The notes under the pieces are model-generated. The model saw nothing but the letters and a program-made list of their open reading frames with translations, ran no database searches and was not told the origin of the DNA. The translations under genes and the position numbers were made by a program. This document shows, one piece after another, positions 14,104-22,098 of a stretch of DNA of 34,344 nucleotides (within the stretch, counting starts at the first letter, position 1; every line of letters begins with the position of its first letter). Source of the stretch: RGIG1995 sp045587445 (GTDB taxonomy: Bacteria > Bacillota > Clostridia > Oscillospirales > CAG-272); NCBI GenBank assembly GCA_045587445.1, contig JAZNCH010000011.1, forward strand, positions 1 to 34,344, read 5' to 3'.

Positions 14104-15483
14104 ATGATACATCAGTACAAGCTCAACGGTTATAACATAGTTCTCGACACCTGCTCGGGCGGTATTCACGTTGTTGACGACGTGGCTTACGATATTATTT
14201 CCCTTTTTGAAAGCGAAGAAAAGGCTGACGTAATTGCAAAGATGTCGAAAGAGTATGTCGGCAAAGACGAGATAACACAGAAAGATATTGAAGAATGTTA
14301 CGAACAGGTAGAGCAATTAAAGGAAATGGGCAAACTTTTCGCTCCCGATACCTTTGAAAATATGGCGGGTAAGCTGAAAGAAAAGACGTCGGGCGTTGTA
14401 AAGGCACTCTGCTTACATATCGCCCATACCTGTAACCTCAACTGCGAATATTGCTTTGCAAGTCAGGGTAAATATCATGGAGAAAGAGCCGTTATGTCCT
14501 ATGAAGTGGGCAAGCAGGCACTTGATTTTCTCGTTGCCAATTCGGGTACACGAAAAAATCTTGAGGTTGACTTCTTCGGCGGCGAGCCGTTGATGAATTT
14601 TGAGGTTGTAAAACAGCTTGTAGCTTATGCAAGAAGCATTGAAAAACAACATAACAAGAACTTCCGCTTTACTTTGACTACGAACGGTCTGCTTATTGAC
14701 GACGACGTTATTGAGTGGGCGAATAAGGAGTGCAGTAACGTTGTACTCAGTCTCGACGGAAGAAAAGAGATACACGACCGCTTCCGCATTGACTATGCCG
14801 GTAACGGAAGCTGGGAAAGAATAGTACCCCTCTTCCAAAAGTTTGTTAAGGCACGCGAGGGCAAGAACTACTATATGCGAGGCACCTTTACACATGCTAA
14901 CCCCGATTTTCTTGAGGATATAAAACAGATGCTCGACCTCGGGTTTACCGAACTCAGTATGGAGCCCGTTGTGTGTGCCCCCGGCGATAAGTCGGAGTTG
15001 ACAGCCGAGGATATGCCGATTGTATTTAAGCAGTATGAAGACTTGGCGAAGCTTATGCTTGAAAGAGATAACGAGGGCAAACCGTTTACGTTCTATCACT
15101 ATATGATAGACTTGACGGGAGGTCCTTGTATATATAAGCGTATTTCGGGTTGCGGTTCAGGTACGGAATATATGGCGGTTACCCCTTGGGGCGACCTCTA
15201 CCCTTGCCATCAGTTTGTCGGTGAAGAGGATTATAAGCTCGGCGATATATGGAACGGAGTTACGAATAAAGAGAAGCAAGATGAATTTGCTTGCTGTAAC
15301 GTTTACGCCCGTGAAGAATGTCGCGACTGTTGGGCGAAGCTCTATTGCTCGGGCGGTTGTGCCGCTAACGCATATCATTCGACAGGCTCGGTTAAAGGCG
15401 TTTATAAGGCAGGCTGCGAACTGTTTAAGAAGCGTATGGAATGTGCTATTATGGTTGAGATTGCAAGAAAGTTAAAGAGATAA
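14104..15483 (+). CDS. scfB: SCIFF maturase, radical SAM/SPASM thioether synthase
   Basis: A 459-residue enzyme. Residues 1-90 form a RiPP-recognition-like N-terminal domain that should bind the SCIFF leader. The radical-SAM cluster motif is C110-x3-C114-x2-C117 ('CNLNCEYCFASQG'), followed by 'DFFGGEPLMNF' (the GGEP SAM-binding motif). The last 110 residues are a SPASM domain with many Cys ('GDLYPCHQFVGE', 'EECRDCWAKLYCSGGCAANA') for two auxiliary [4Fe-4S] clusters. It installs Cys-to-residue thioether bonds in the scfA peptide. The start ATG follows AAGGAG. Length fits the family. All motifs are intact, so the pair is expected to be active. Confidence 0.97.
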   Translation: MIHQYKLNGYNIVLDTCSGGIHVVDDVAYDIISLFESEEKADVIAKMSKEYVGKDEITQKDIEECYEQVEQLKEMGKLFAPDTFENMAGKLKEKTSGVVKALCLHIAHTCNLNCEYCFASQGKYHGERAVMSYEVGKQALDFLVANSGTRKNLEVDFFGGEPLMNFEVVKQLVAYARSIEKQHNKNFRFTLTTNGLLIDDDVIEWANKECSNVVLSLDGRKEIHDRFRIDYAGNGSWERIVPLFQKFVKAREGKNYYMRGTFTHANPDFLEDIKQMLDLGFTELSMEPVVCAPGDKSELTAEDMPIVFKQYEDLAKLMLERDNEGKPFTFYHYMIDLTGGPCIYKRISGCGSGTEYMAVTPWGDLYPCHQFVGEEDYKLGDIWNGVTNKEKQDEFACCNVYAREECRDCWAKLYCSGGCAANAYHSTGSVKGVYKAGCELFKKRMECAIMVEIARKLKR

Positions 15484-15494
15484 GAAACACGTGA

Positions 15495-15666
15495 GGACTT
15501 TTTGAAAAAAGTCCCCGCTTTCTTTCGCAGAAAGCTTGGCAAAGAACTTGCCTCTCGGGTCTCTGCACATTATAAATAATAGCACAAACCCATTATCAAA
15601 AGGTTCTTTGCCTACTTTCTTCCTCAAAGAAAGTAGGTGCCTGCTTTCTTCCTCAAAGAAAGTAGG
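15495..15666. repeat. Intergenic hairpin repeats, inverted plus tandem copies
   Basis: The 194-bp gap holds hairpin GGACTTTTT/AAAAAGTCC (15495-15514), GCTTTCT/AGAAAGC (15517-15535), then GGCAAAGAACTTGCCTCTC (15538-15556), which is the reverse complement of the repeat seen at 11595 and 11702. Two tandem 29-bp-period units follow: CCTACTTTCTT-CCTCA-AAGAAAGTAGG (15611-15637) and the nearly identical 15640-15666. The last stem runs into the ribosome binding site of the next gene. Confidence 0.75.
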
Positions 15667-15677
15667 GGGAGGTAAAA

Positions 15678-17021
15678 ATGAAGACACCCATATATGATTT
15701 TGTAAAGCAATATGCAGAGAGCAAGACGGCACGTATGCACATGCCGGGGCACAAGGGCAAAAACCTTTTAGGCTTTGAGCAATTTGACATAACGGAAATA
15801 AAGGGAGCCGACTCTCTTTACGAGGCTGACGGAATAATAGCGGAGAGCGAGAATAACGCCTCTGCCCTTTTTGGCTGTAATACGTTTTATTCTGCCGAGG
15901 GTTCTTCACTTGCGATAAGGGCAATGCTGTATCTGTGCGAGTTATATGCAAAGGTGCAAAACAAAAAGGTTCTTATATATGCGGGGAGAAACGCGCACAA
16001 AACTTTTATAAACACTATTGCTCTGCTTGACATTGATATAGAATGGTTAGAGGGCGGAAAAGACAGCTCTTATCTATCGTTTTCTTTAGAAGCCGAAGTT
16101 CTTGAATCAAAAATAAAAAATGCAGAGGAAATACCTACTGCATTATATATAACCTCTCCCGATTATTTAGGTAATACGGCAGACATATCGGCAATATCAA
16201 AAATATGCAAAAAATACGGCATTTTGCTTTTGGTTGACAATGCACACGGAGCATATTTGAAGTTTTTGCCTAATAGTCTTCACCCGATGGATTTGGGGGC
16301 TGATATGTGCTGTGATTCTGCTCATAAGACGTTACCGGTGCTTACCGGCGGTGCATATCTGCATATATCGAACAACGCCCCTGTACTTTTTGCAAAGAGT
16401 GCAAAACAGGCGTTATCGCTATTCGGCTCGACGAGTCCGTCGTATTTGATTTTGCAGTCGCTCGACAAGGCGAATGAATATATTGCGGAAGACTATAGAG
16501 AGAAACTTTCACGCAAAGTTGATGACGTAAGAAAAACAAAAAATTTACTCATAGAGAACGGCTTTGTGCTTATCGGCAACGAGCCTATGAAAATAACGGT
16601 TAACACAAAAAAGTATGGCTATTTAGGAACAGAATTTGCCGATATTCTTCGCAAGAATAATATTGAATGTGAATTTGCAGATCCCGACTACGTTGTATTT
16701 ATGTTAAGTGCTGAGACGTCGGAAAGAGAATTGAACCTTTTGGAAAGAACTCTTCTTTCAATAGAAAAGAGAGCGATAATAACGATACAACCGCCGAAGC
16801 TGACTTTGCCGAAGAGGGCTATGACTGTTAGAGAAGCGACTCTGTCTCCTTATGAAATAATAGATGCAAAAGAAACGCTCGGCAGAGTACTTGCATTTTC
16901 GGAGGTAGGCTGTCCGCCCGCCGTCCCCATAGTTGTTTCGGGCGAAATAATCGGCAAAGATGCAATAAAATGCTTTGAATATTACGGTATCAAAAAATGC
17001 CGCGTGGTGAAAGGCAAGTAA
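15678..17021 (+). CDS. Orn/Lys/Arg decarboxylase family protein (PLP-dependent, SpeA/YaaO-like)
   Basis: A 447-residue fold-type I PLP enzyme. The N-terminal 'RMHMPGHKG' (19-27) and 'DITEIKGADSLYEADGII' (37-54) are hallmarks of the Gram-positive arginine/lysine/ornithine decarboxylases. The PLP site has D187 ('LLVDNAHGAY') and the Schiff-base lysine K217 in 'CDSAHKTLPVLTGGAYL'. The C-terminal domain ends with 'GEIIGKDAIKCFEYYGI', usual for the family. It is slightly shorter than YaaO/SpeA (about 480), lacking some C-terminal length. The substrate cannot be fixed from sequence; arginine (giving agmatine) or lysine are likely. ATG follows GGGGGAGG, whose first bases border a repeat hairpin. Confidence 0.9.
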   Translation: MKTPIYDFVKQYAESKTARMHMPGHKGKNLLGFEQFDITEIKGADSLYEADGIIAESENNASALFGCNTFYSAEGSSLAIRAMLYLCELYAKVQNKKVLIYAGRNAHKTFINTIALLDIDIEWLEGGKDSSYLSFSLEAEVLESKIKNAEEIPTALYITSPDYLGNTADISAISKICKKYGILLLVDNAHGAYLKFLPNSLHPMDLGADMCCDSAHKTLPVLTGGAYLHISNNAPVLFAKSAKQALSLFGSTSPSYLILQSLDKANEYIAEDYREKLSRKVDDVRKTKNLLIENGFVLIGNEPMKITVNTKKYGYLGTEFADILRKNNIECEFADPDYVVFMLSAETSERELNLLERTLLSIEKRAIITIQPPKLTLPKRAMTVREATLSPYEIIDAKETLGRVLAFSEVGCPPAVPIVVSGEIIGKDAIKCFEYYGIKKCRVVKGK

Positions 17022-17056
17022 GAAGTATTGTTAACAAAAAATTCATAATCCCCCTA

Positions 17057-17085
17057 TTGCAAAACACAGTGATATGTGATATAAT
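17057..17085 (+). promoter_or_regulatory. tRNA-Ser promoter
   Basis: TTGCAA (17057-17062) and TATAAT (17080-17085) are separated by 17 bp, 36 bp before the tRNA. Confidence 0.82.
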
Positions 17086-17121
17086 TACAAAAGTTGAATA
17101 AGTGAGAAATCACTTCACCGA

Positions 17122-17212
17122 GGAGAAGTACTCAAGTTGGTGAAGAGGCGCCCCTGCTAAGGGTGTAGGTCGGGTAACCGGCGCGAGAGTTCAAATCTCT
17201 CCTTCTCCGCCA
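17122..17212 (+). tRNA. tRNA-Ser (anticodon GCT)
   Basis: A 91-nt class II tRNA. Acceptor arms are GGAGAAG and CTTCTCC. The anticodon stem CGCCC/GGGTG (one G-T pair) encloses CTGCTAA, giving GCT, which reads AGC/AGU. A long variable arm (GTCGGGTAACCGGC) marks serine identity. CCA is encoded. Confidence 0.96.
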
Positions 17213-17214
17213 AA

Positions 17215-17254
17215 ACACGACGGTATGATAAAGCCATATCGTCGTGTTTTTTTA
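17215..17254 (+). terminator. tRNA-Ser terminator, copy of the one at 20043
   Basis: ACACGACGGTATG and CATATCGTCGTGT pair (one G-T) and a T run follows. The stem and loop (ATAAAGC) are almost the same as in the terminator after the lipoprotein gene at 20043. Confidence 0.92.
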
Positions 17255-17513
17255 TTTTTATTTCCTCATTGCAGTTTCGTTAGCCTTATGTTATCATAAA
17301 TACATATTGTATTTAGAGTTTTTGTATGTACACGGAAAAACAGTTTAAAAAAACACTAACAAAACTCAGCATAAAAAACAACGTAAACCTGCCTCTTTAA
17401 GCAAGGCTGTTTATATAGTATAATATTTACGAAACTTTTGTTTTTTACGTCAGAATCCAAAAGTTTTTTCGATAATATAAGTGAAAGCACATCACGGAAA
17501 GGAGTGGTGCTTG
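17255..17513 (+). promoter_or_regulatory. Leader of the sigma-factor operon
   Basis: AT-rich, without a gene. A TATAAT (17419-17424) has only a poor -35 candidate (TTTAAG, 17396-17401) at 17 bp. A stem AAAC-GCCT/AGGC-GTTT type lies over 17385-17413. A GAAAC (17431) with CGTC (17448) recalls ECF promoters, but the 12-bp gap is too short. AAAGGAG (17498-17504) serves the sigma gene. Confidence 0.35.
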
Positions 17514-18074
17514 ATGAAGAAGTTGTGCACAACAGAAGAAGTAGTCAAGGCTTTGGAAAATCGCGATTCCACAGCACTTGCAGACATCCAAAAAAACTAT
17601 GGAGCACTACTCCGTAGGATAGCTGTTAATTTGGGACTAAACTCTGGCGATACGGAAGAATGTATGAACGATACATATCTTGAGGTGTGGAATACCATTC
17701 CCCCTGCAAACCCTAAAAGCATTCGCTCATACGTGTGTATGCTTATGCGAAGAATCGTAATTGACCGTATCAGATATAACAGTGCCGAGAAAAGAGCAAA
17801 TACTGTTTACATAGAGGTTTCAAAAGAACTTGAATCCTGTATGGACGTTGAAAATACGGTAATTGATGAAATGTGTATACCGACAATACTCAATCATTTC
17901 CTTGAAAAACAAACGTCAGAAAACAGGGAGATCTTTATCAGACGTTATTATGAGTTTGAAAGTACCAAAGAAATAGCACGCGATTTAATGTTTGGTGTTA
18001 ATACCCTTGAGAAAAGGCTGTCAAGAATGAGAGCCGAACTCAAAAGAATCCTTACAGAATGGGGGTACAATTGA
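17514..18074 (+). CDS. RNA polymerase sigma factor, ECF-like sigma-70 family
   Basis: A 186-residue protein. The frame is open from 17481, but GGAAAGGAG (17496-17504) points to ATG at 17514 (TTG at 17511 is possible). Region 2 covers about residues 20-90: 'DTEECMNDTYLEVWNTIPP' followed by 'SYVCMLMRRIVIDRIR', the classic core- and -10-binding helices of ECF factors. Region 4 is at about 125-185 ('TSENREIFIRRYYEFESTKE' then 'LEKRLSRMRAELKRIL'), a helix-turn-helix for the -35. The stop TGA overlaps the ATG of the next gene by 1 nt, so its membrane partner is translationally coupled and probably its anti-sigma factor. The signal sensed is unknown. Confidence 0.9.
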   Translation: MKKLCTTEEVVKALENRDSTALADIQKNYGALLRRIAVNLGLNSGDTEECMNDTYLEVWNTIPPANPKSIRSYVCMLMRRIVIDRIRYNSAEKRANTVYIEVSKELESCMDVENTVIDEMCIPTILNHFLEKQTSENREIFIRRYYEFESTKEIARDLMFGVNTLEKRLSRMRAELKRILTEWGYN

Positions 18075-19093
18075 TGGATAATAAAAATCTGCTCACCGAC
18101 AAGCTCGGAGAGATTGACAGCAAGTTTTTAGATGAATGTCATAACAGACGTAGCCGTCGTGCATTAAAAAGAAAAAGCATAATGAAATACGGCAGTCTTG
18201 CCGCATCGGTAATGATTGTAATAGCTATATCACTGATGGCAATGCTCCCGGCGTTTCGTAATACACCTGCGGGAAATCCTATAGATACTTCAACCGGTGC
18301 GATTGATAATGTTGACACAGACAACGATAATTCCGATAGTAGCAAGGATAATCCAACAAACAATAACAATAAACCTGATTACAGCAACTATACAGTTATT
18401 TATGCGGAGGAGAAGGATTACAGCTTAGGTGATAATGTTGTAGTTGAGGACGTATATTTGCCTTCAAAACCCGGAAAGGTGAGATTTAGTGGCGGACTTT
18501 ATGAAATACTAAAAAGTGATGAGCTTTATAAAAACACGCTGTTTGCAGTACAAATGTCGTTCAATATGGAGTTTGAAAAGTCTGTAGAGTATGAAACCTT
18601 GCTTCAAGAACACTATGACTTTTGGCTATTGCTTTGGGAAAAGTACGATAATGAAATCGTTCCCCACTACAAATCTCACTCACTCTCACACGGTGGCAGA
18701 GACATTACCTGTGAAGAATGTTTACGACTTAGTGATATTCACGAAAAGGACTTAGCCGATTATAACGCAATGGGTGAACAGATTCGCTCCATTGAAGAAT
18801 CTGACAGAGCTGCCCACGCCGAAAAGGTAAAAGAACGAGCCGAAGCATATATTTCTTCTCTCGGATTAGAATTCAAAAACGTAAATGTCATTTGGAGTGA
18901 TGAGCCCGAAAAGGTAAACGAATTTACTAAGGTTTGGAAAGTTCAATTCACTTACCTTACAAAAGAACAGCTTGCATCCTTTGAAGCACCCGATGACCTT
19001 GGGATAGAATTCACACTTCTTCCCGAATGGATGGATGTCGGAGAAGACGTTATTTACCGTAGTAATGGTCAATATCCTATTACACTTGATTGA
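18074..19093 (+). CDS. Putative anti-sigma membrane protein
   Basis: A 339-residue single-pass protein that starts at ATG 18074, overlapping the sigma stop. Residues 1-38 are cytosolic and charged ('LLTDKLGEIDSKFLDECHNR'); similar 'L-G-x-I-D-x-x-x-x-x-E' openings occur in Clostridia proteins encoded after ECF factors and probably hold the sigma factor. Residues 40-62 are a TM helix ('GSLAASVMIVIAISLMAMLP'). An Asp/Asn-rich linker (75-103) leads to an outer domain of mixed helix and strand, with two Cys near 'DITCEECLRLS'. I know no family for the outer domain. It presumably senses an envelope signal and releases the sigma factor. The lipoprotein gene follows. Confidence 0.7.
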   Translation: MDNKNLLTDKLGEIDSKFLDECHNRRSRRALKRKSIMKYGSLAASVMIVIAISLMAMLPAFRNTPAGNPIDTSTGAIDNVDTDNDNSDSSKDNPTNNNNKPDYSNYTVIYAEEKDYSLGDNVVVEDVYLPSKPGKVRFSGGLYEILKSDELYKNTLFAVQMSFNMEFEKSVEYETLLQEHYDFWLLLWEKYDNEIVPHYKSHSLSHGGRDITCEECLRLSDIHEKDLADYNAMGEQIRSIEESDRAAHAEKVKERAEAYISSLGLEFKNVNVIWSDEPEKVNEFTKVWKVQFTYLTKEQLASFEAPDDLGIEFTLLPEWMDVGEDVIYRSNGQYPITLD

Positions 19094-19118
19094 CACTTTC
19101 TGAAAGGAGGTATGCCTT

Positions 19119-20030
19119 ATGAAAAAATACATTACACTCGCTTTAATTCTCGCTCTTGCTCTGTCATTATGTAGTTGCTTAAATACTGAAGCAGGAACAG
19201 CACTCGACAAGCAAGAAACTACCGACAATAACGATGTCAATACCGATATATCCGAAAATAAAGACGAAAAGAAAGAAGTCTTAGATATAAGCGTAACCAA
19301 AGTTGCACCAATTGATGTTGTGGAACCGTTTTACGAAGATGACATATATATCTACAGTTTTGGAAATCCTCAGAGTGATTATACCATCGTAAAATATTCC
19401 GACGGTAGTGAACAGAAACTTGTTGACGCACTCGAAGAAGGAAATATCAAAATCACAGACCTTGATACTTTCGGTATTAAATACTTTACAGAGATCAAAC
19501 CAGTTGAAAACCCCGTATTGTCCTATGAAGTTCAGCAGTCCAATGATTACAATATACCAACGGATTTGTTACCTATGATTGATGCGGTTGAACTTGTAAT
19601 CGTGGGAACGTATGACGGAACTGTATCAACTTATGCAACAGACTTAGGTCAGATTTATTCTATCGGAAAAGTAAGTAACTTCCAAATTGTAAAAGGCGAA
19701 GCATCACTTGAACCGAAAGAAATAACCTTTTACGGCGGAGCTTTGCCGGTCTCGGAGTTTATGAAATATGTCCGTCCCGACATTTCTGCCAATCGTGGTT
19801 TCGATAAACTAACAAAGCTTGAAGCAGACACAAAATACGTGGGTGTGCCTGTAACTCCCTATTCTGCGAATCCCATAAAAGGAGTAAGATATATGTTCTT
19901 GCTCTCATATGATGAATCCACAGGTGAATATATTGTTGCTTGCGACGGATTCGGAGTACGAGAAATAAATGAAGAAGGAAAAGCATGGAATCCCGATACG
20001 GAAACGTTTGAAGCTTTTCCCACTGAATGA
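19119..20030 (+). CDS. Secreted lipoprotein of the sigma-factor operon
   Basis: A 303-residue protein. An N-terminal signal of type II is clear: MKKYITLALILALALSLCSC, with lipobox L-C-S-C and the modified Cys at residue 20. An acidic low-complexity linker (25-55) is followed by a strand-rich domain with no motif I recognise. GAAAGGAGG lies ahead of the ATG, 25 nt after the anti-sigma-like gene, so the three genes form an operon ended by the terminator at 20043. It may be a ligand-binding partner or the main target of the sigma factor; this is inference from linkage only. Confidence 0.75.
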   Translation: MKKYITLALILALALSLCSCLNTEAGTALDKQETTDNNDVNTDISENKDEKKEVLDISVTKVAPIDVVEPFYEDDIYIYSFGNPQSDYTIVKYSDGSEQKLVDALEEGNIKITDLDTFGIKYFTEIKPVENPVLSYEVQQSNDYNIPTDLLPMIDAVELVIVGTYDGTVSTYATDLGQIYSIGKVSNFQIVKGEASLEPKEITFYGGALPVSEFMKYVRPDISANRGFDKLTKLEADTKYVGVPVTPYSANPIKGVRYMFLLSYDESTGEYIVACDGFGVREINEEGKAWNPDTETFEAFPTE

Positions 20031-20042
20031 ACTTTCAACTTT

Positions 20043-20082
20043 AAAACGACGGTATGGTAAAGCCATACCGTCGTGTTTTTTT
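20043..20082 (+). terminator. Terminator of the sigma operon
   Basis: ACGACGGTATGG (20046-20057) and CCATACCGTCGT (20063-20074) pair perfectly around TAAAG, then GTGTTTTTTT follows. It closely matches the terminator at 17215. Confidence 0.93.
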
Positions 20083-20137
20083 GTGCATTTTTATAGATAT
20101 GCATAAAACAATATAATTTTAAGAATTATGAAATATA

Positions 20138-20166
20138 TTGATTTTTATTTATATTTTTGATATAAT
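20138..20166 (+). promoter_or_regulatory. Promoter of the MNT-HEPN pair
   Basis: TTGATT (20138-20143) and TATAAT (20161-20166) are 17 bp apart, 21 bp before the MNT start. The region is AT-rich with no obvious operator palindrome. Confidence 0.82.
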
Positions 20167-20187
20167 ATAATAAAGGAGGCGATATTT

Positions 20188-20529
20188 ATGTGTACGTCTG
20201 CAACTCTCGATTTGTTATTAAAAGAAACACGCTCGGAATTATCAGGCATATTCGGCAATAAACTTTTAAGTGTCGTACTGTACGGTTCTTATGCACGCGG
20301 AGATTATAACGCTGAATCGGATATAGACGTTATGGCGTTGGTTGATTTGGAAAGAGACGAATTAAATAAGTACCGTAGATGTGTTTCCGATTCGGCAAAT
20401 AAAATAGATTTGCGTTATAACGTTTTGCTTTCCATTAAGCTACAGGATAAAACAAATTTTGAAAAATATAAAAATTCGATACCTCTTTATATGAATATTG
20501 TAAAAGAAGGAGTGGAAGTCGGTGTATAG
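20188..20529 (+). CDS. MNT-type nucleotidyltransferase, antitoxin-like
   Basis: A 113-residue minimal nucleotidyltransferase. The signature 'LYGSYARGDYNAESDIDVMA' (31-50) contains G33-S34 and D45-x-D47, matching the GSx10DxD metal-binding motif of the polymerase-beta superfamily. In characterised HEPN-MNT pairs, this protein neutralises the HEPN RNase by adding AMP to it. The start ATG follows AAAGGAGGCG. The end overlaps the HEPN start by 8 bp, so the two are co-translated. Length is normal for the family. Confidence 0.9.
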   Translation: MCTSATLDLLLKETRSELSGIFGNKLLSVVLYGSYARGDYNAESDIDVMALVDLERDELNKYRRCVSDSANKIDLRYNVLLSIKLQDKTNFEKYKNSIPLYMNIVKEGVEVGV

Positions 20530-20926
20530 CCAAGAGTTAATTGATTTATCTAAATATCGCTTAAACAAAGCAAAAAGTGATTTAAACGATGCAAAAAAGA
20601 CTTTGGAGCTTGGAATGTATGACAACGCCGCTAACCGTTCTTATTATGCTATATTCCACTCTGCAAGAGCAGTACTCGCCCTTGACGGATGTGATTTTAA
20701 AAAACATTCCGGTGTTATAAGCTATTTTCTGAAAGATTATATTAAAACAGGGATATTTGATATTTCATTGTCTAATATAATCAAAAGTGCTTTTGACATA
20801 AGAAATGAAACTGATTACGAAGATTTTTACGTCGTTCCCAAAGAAGACGTTGAGCGTCAGGTCAAAGAAGCAGAAATTTTTGTTTCTGCAATGGAAAAAT
20901 ATTTAAATGCAAAGCTCAATGACTGA
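20522..20926 (+). CDS. HEPN domain protein, toxin of MNT-HEPN pair
   Basis: A 134-residue all-helical protein starting at GTG (20522), supported by GAAGGAG upstream and the lack of an ATG. The core 'NAANRSYYAIFHSARAVLAL' (35-54) is typical of HEPN. The catalytic stretch reads 'DIRNETDYEDFY': Arg94 is present, but where many toxins have R-x4-6-H the His is missing and Tyr99 follows an Asp. In related toxins an RX4HXY tyrosine is the site modified by the MNT partner. Here RNase activity may be weak or differently organised. It ends at a bidirectional terminator shared with potD. Confidence 0.85.
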   Translation: MYSQELIDLSKYRLNKAKSDLNDAKKTLELGMYDNAANRSYYAIFHSARAVLALDGCDFKKHSGVISYFLKDYIKTGIFDISLSNIIKSAFDIRNETDYEDFYVVPKEDVERQVKEAEIFVSAMEKYLNAKLND

Positions 20927-20949
20927 TTAAAAATAAAATTTGTGTTTGC

Positions 20950-20986
20950 AATGGGGCTGAGTTAATAACTCAGCCCCATTTTGTTT
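20950..20986. terminator. Bidirectional terminator between HEPN and potD
   Basis: AATGGGGCTGAGTT and AACTCAGCCCCATT pair perfectly (14 bp) around AAT, with TTGTTTT following on +. It lies between convergent genes and serves both. Confidence 0.93.
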
Positions 20987-22098
20987 TATGATTCTCTCAA
21001 AATATCTTCCCAAAGCTTTTCGTAGTATGAACGAATATCTGCGTCAAGGTCGTGGAAATACTGCGTCTTAGGCTTATCTTCTTCTGCGGGATAAAGAACA
21101 TCGCTGTCCTTCAACGAATATTCCTCGTTGTTGAGAACTGCCATATTCGGCGTAGCGTAACAAATATATTCCGCATTCGCCAAAGCAACTTCCGGCTCAA
21201 GCAAGAAGTTAATATACATCAAAGCCGCCTCGTAGTTCTTTGCATTTGCGGGAATACAAGCCGAGTCAACGAAGATATTTGTTCCCTCCTTGGGATATAC
21301 GAAAGCCAAGTCCTCGTTTATGCTCTGCATCGTAAGGAAGTCGCCCGCATAGTAAGGTGCTATTGCCGCGTTACCGCCCTGCATCTTGTTGAACACTTGG
21401 TCCATAACCTTACCCTGCAAAACCTTGTTCTGCTCTTTCAGCTTGTTTGCCGCCTTGTCCCATTCAGCCTTATCGGTAGTGTTAAGGTCAATGCCGAGCA
21501 AAAACTGTGATATAGCGAAAGCATCTCTGGGGTTATTGAAAGTAAGTATATTGTCCTTATACTTGCTGTCCCACATAATGCTCCAACTGTCAGGCGTTCC
21601 CTCTACCATCGTCGTATTGTAAATAAGACCAACCATTCCAACGCTGTAGGGTACGGAATATTCATCGTTCTCGTCGAAATACAAGCCCTTGTATTCGTCG
21701 GAAATATTCTTGTAGTTGGTAATCTTTGACATATCAATCTTCTGAAGCATATTCTCATTGATAAGTCTTTCAATCATATAGTCGGAAGGGATAACAATAT
21801 CATACGATACCGCCTCACTCTTCATTTTTGCGTACATAGCTTCGTTGCTGTCATAGTTGCTGTAGTTAACCTTAATTCCGGTAGCGTTTTCAAAAGCCTT
21901 GTTTACGTCAAGAGAGCCTTCGCTTCCGTCGGATATATATTCACCCCAGTTAAAAACGTTTATCGTCGTACCCGCATACTCCTGTGAATATTCAGCTTCA
22001 AGGTTTTCAACCGTATCGTTTGACGAACCGCAGGAAGCAAAGGTAAACATAGATACGCTCATTATAAGCACAAGAAAAATAGCTGTAAATTTTTTCAT
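20986..22098 (-). CDS. potD: Spermidine/putrescine-binding lipoprotein PotD
   Basis: A 370-residue substrate-binding lipoprotein of the polyamine ABC importer. The signal peptide ends in lipobox F-A-S-C with Cys23. The mature part has PotD features: 'INVFNWGEYI' near the start, 'ASCGS' anchor, 'YDIVIPSDYMIERL', 'VPYSVGMVGLIYN' and 'FVYPKEGTNIFVDSACI', which together shape the polyamine cleft. It sits last in potABCD and its start overlaps potC's stop by 1 nt. No truncation is seen. Whether it prefers spermidine or putrescine cannot be read from the sequence. Confidence 0.95.
   Translation of the reverse strand: MKKFTAIFLVLIMSVSMFTFASCGSSNDTVENLEAEYSQEYAGTTINVFNWGEYISDGSEGSLDVNKAFENATGIKVNYSNYDSNEAMYAKMKSEAVSYDIVIPSDYMIERLINENMLQKIDMSKITNYKNISDEYKGLYFDENDEYSVPYSVGMVGLIYNTTMVEGTPDSWSIMWDSKYKDNILTFNNPRDAFAISQFLLGIDLNTTDKAEWDKAANKLKEQNKVLQGKVMDQVFNKMQGGNAAIAPYYAGDFLTMQSINEDLAFVYPKEGTNIFVDSACIPANAKNYEAALMYINFLLEPEVALANAEYICYATPNMAVLNNEEYSLKDSDVLYPAEEDKPKTQYFHDLDADIRSYYEKLWEDILRES

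Noticed and set aside
17431..17451. ECF-type promoter (GAAAC ... CGTC) before the sigma factor
   Set aside because: The spacing is 12 bp, but ECF promoters need about 16.
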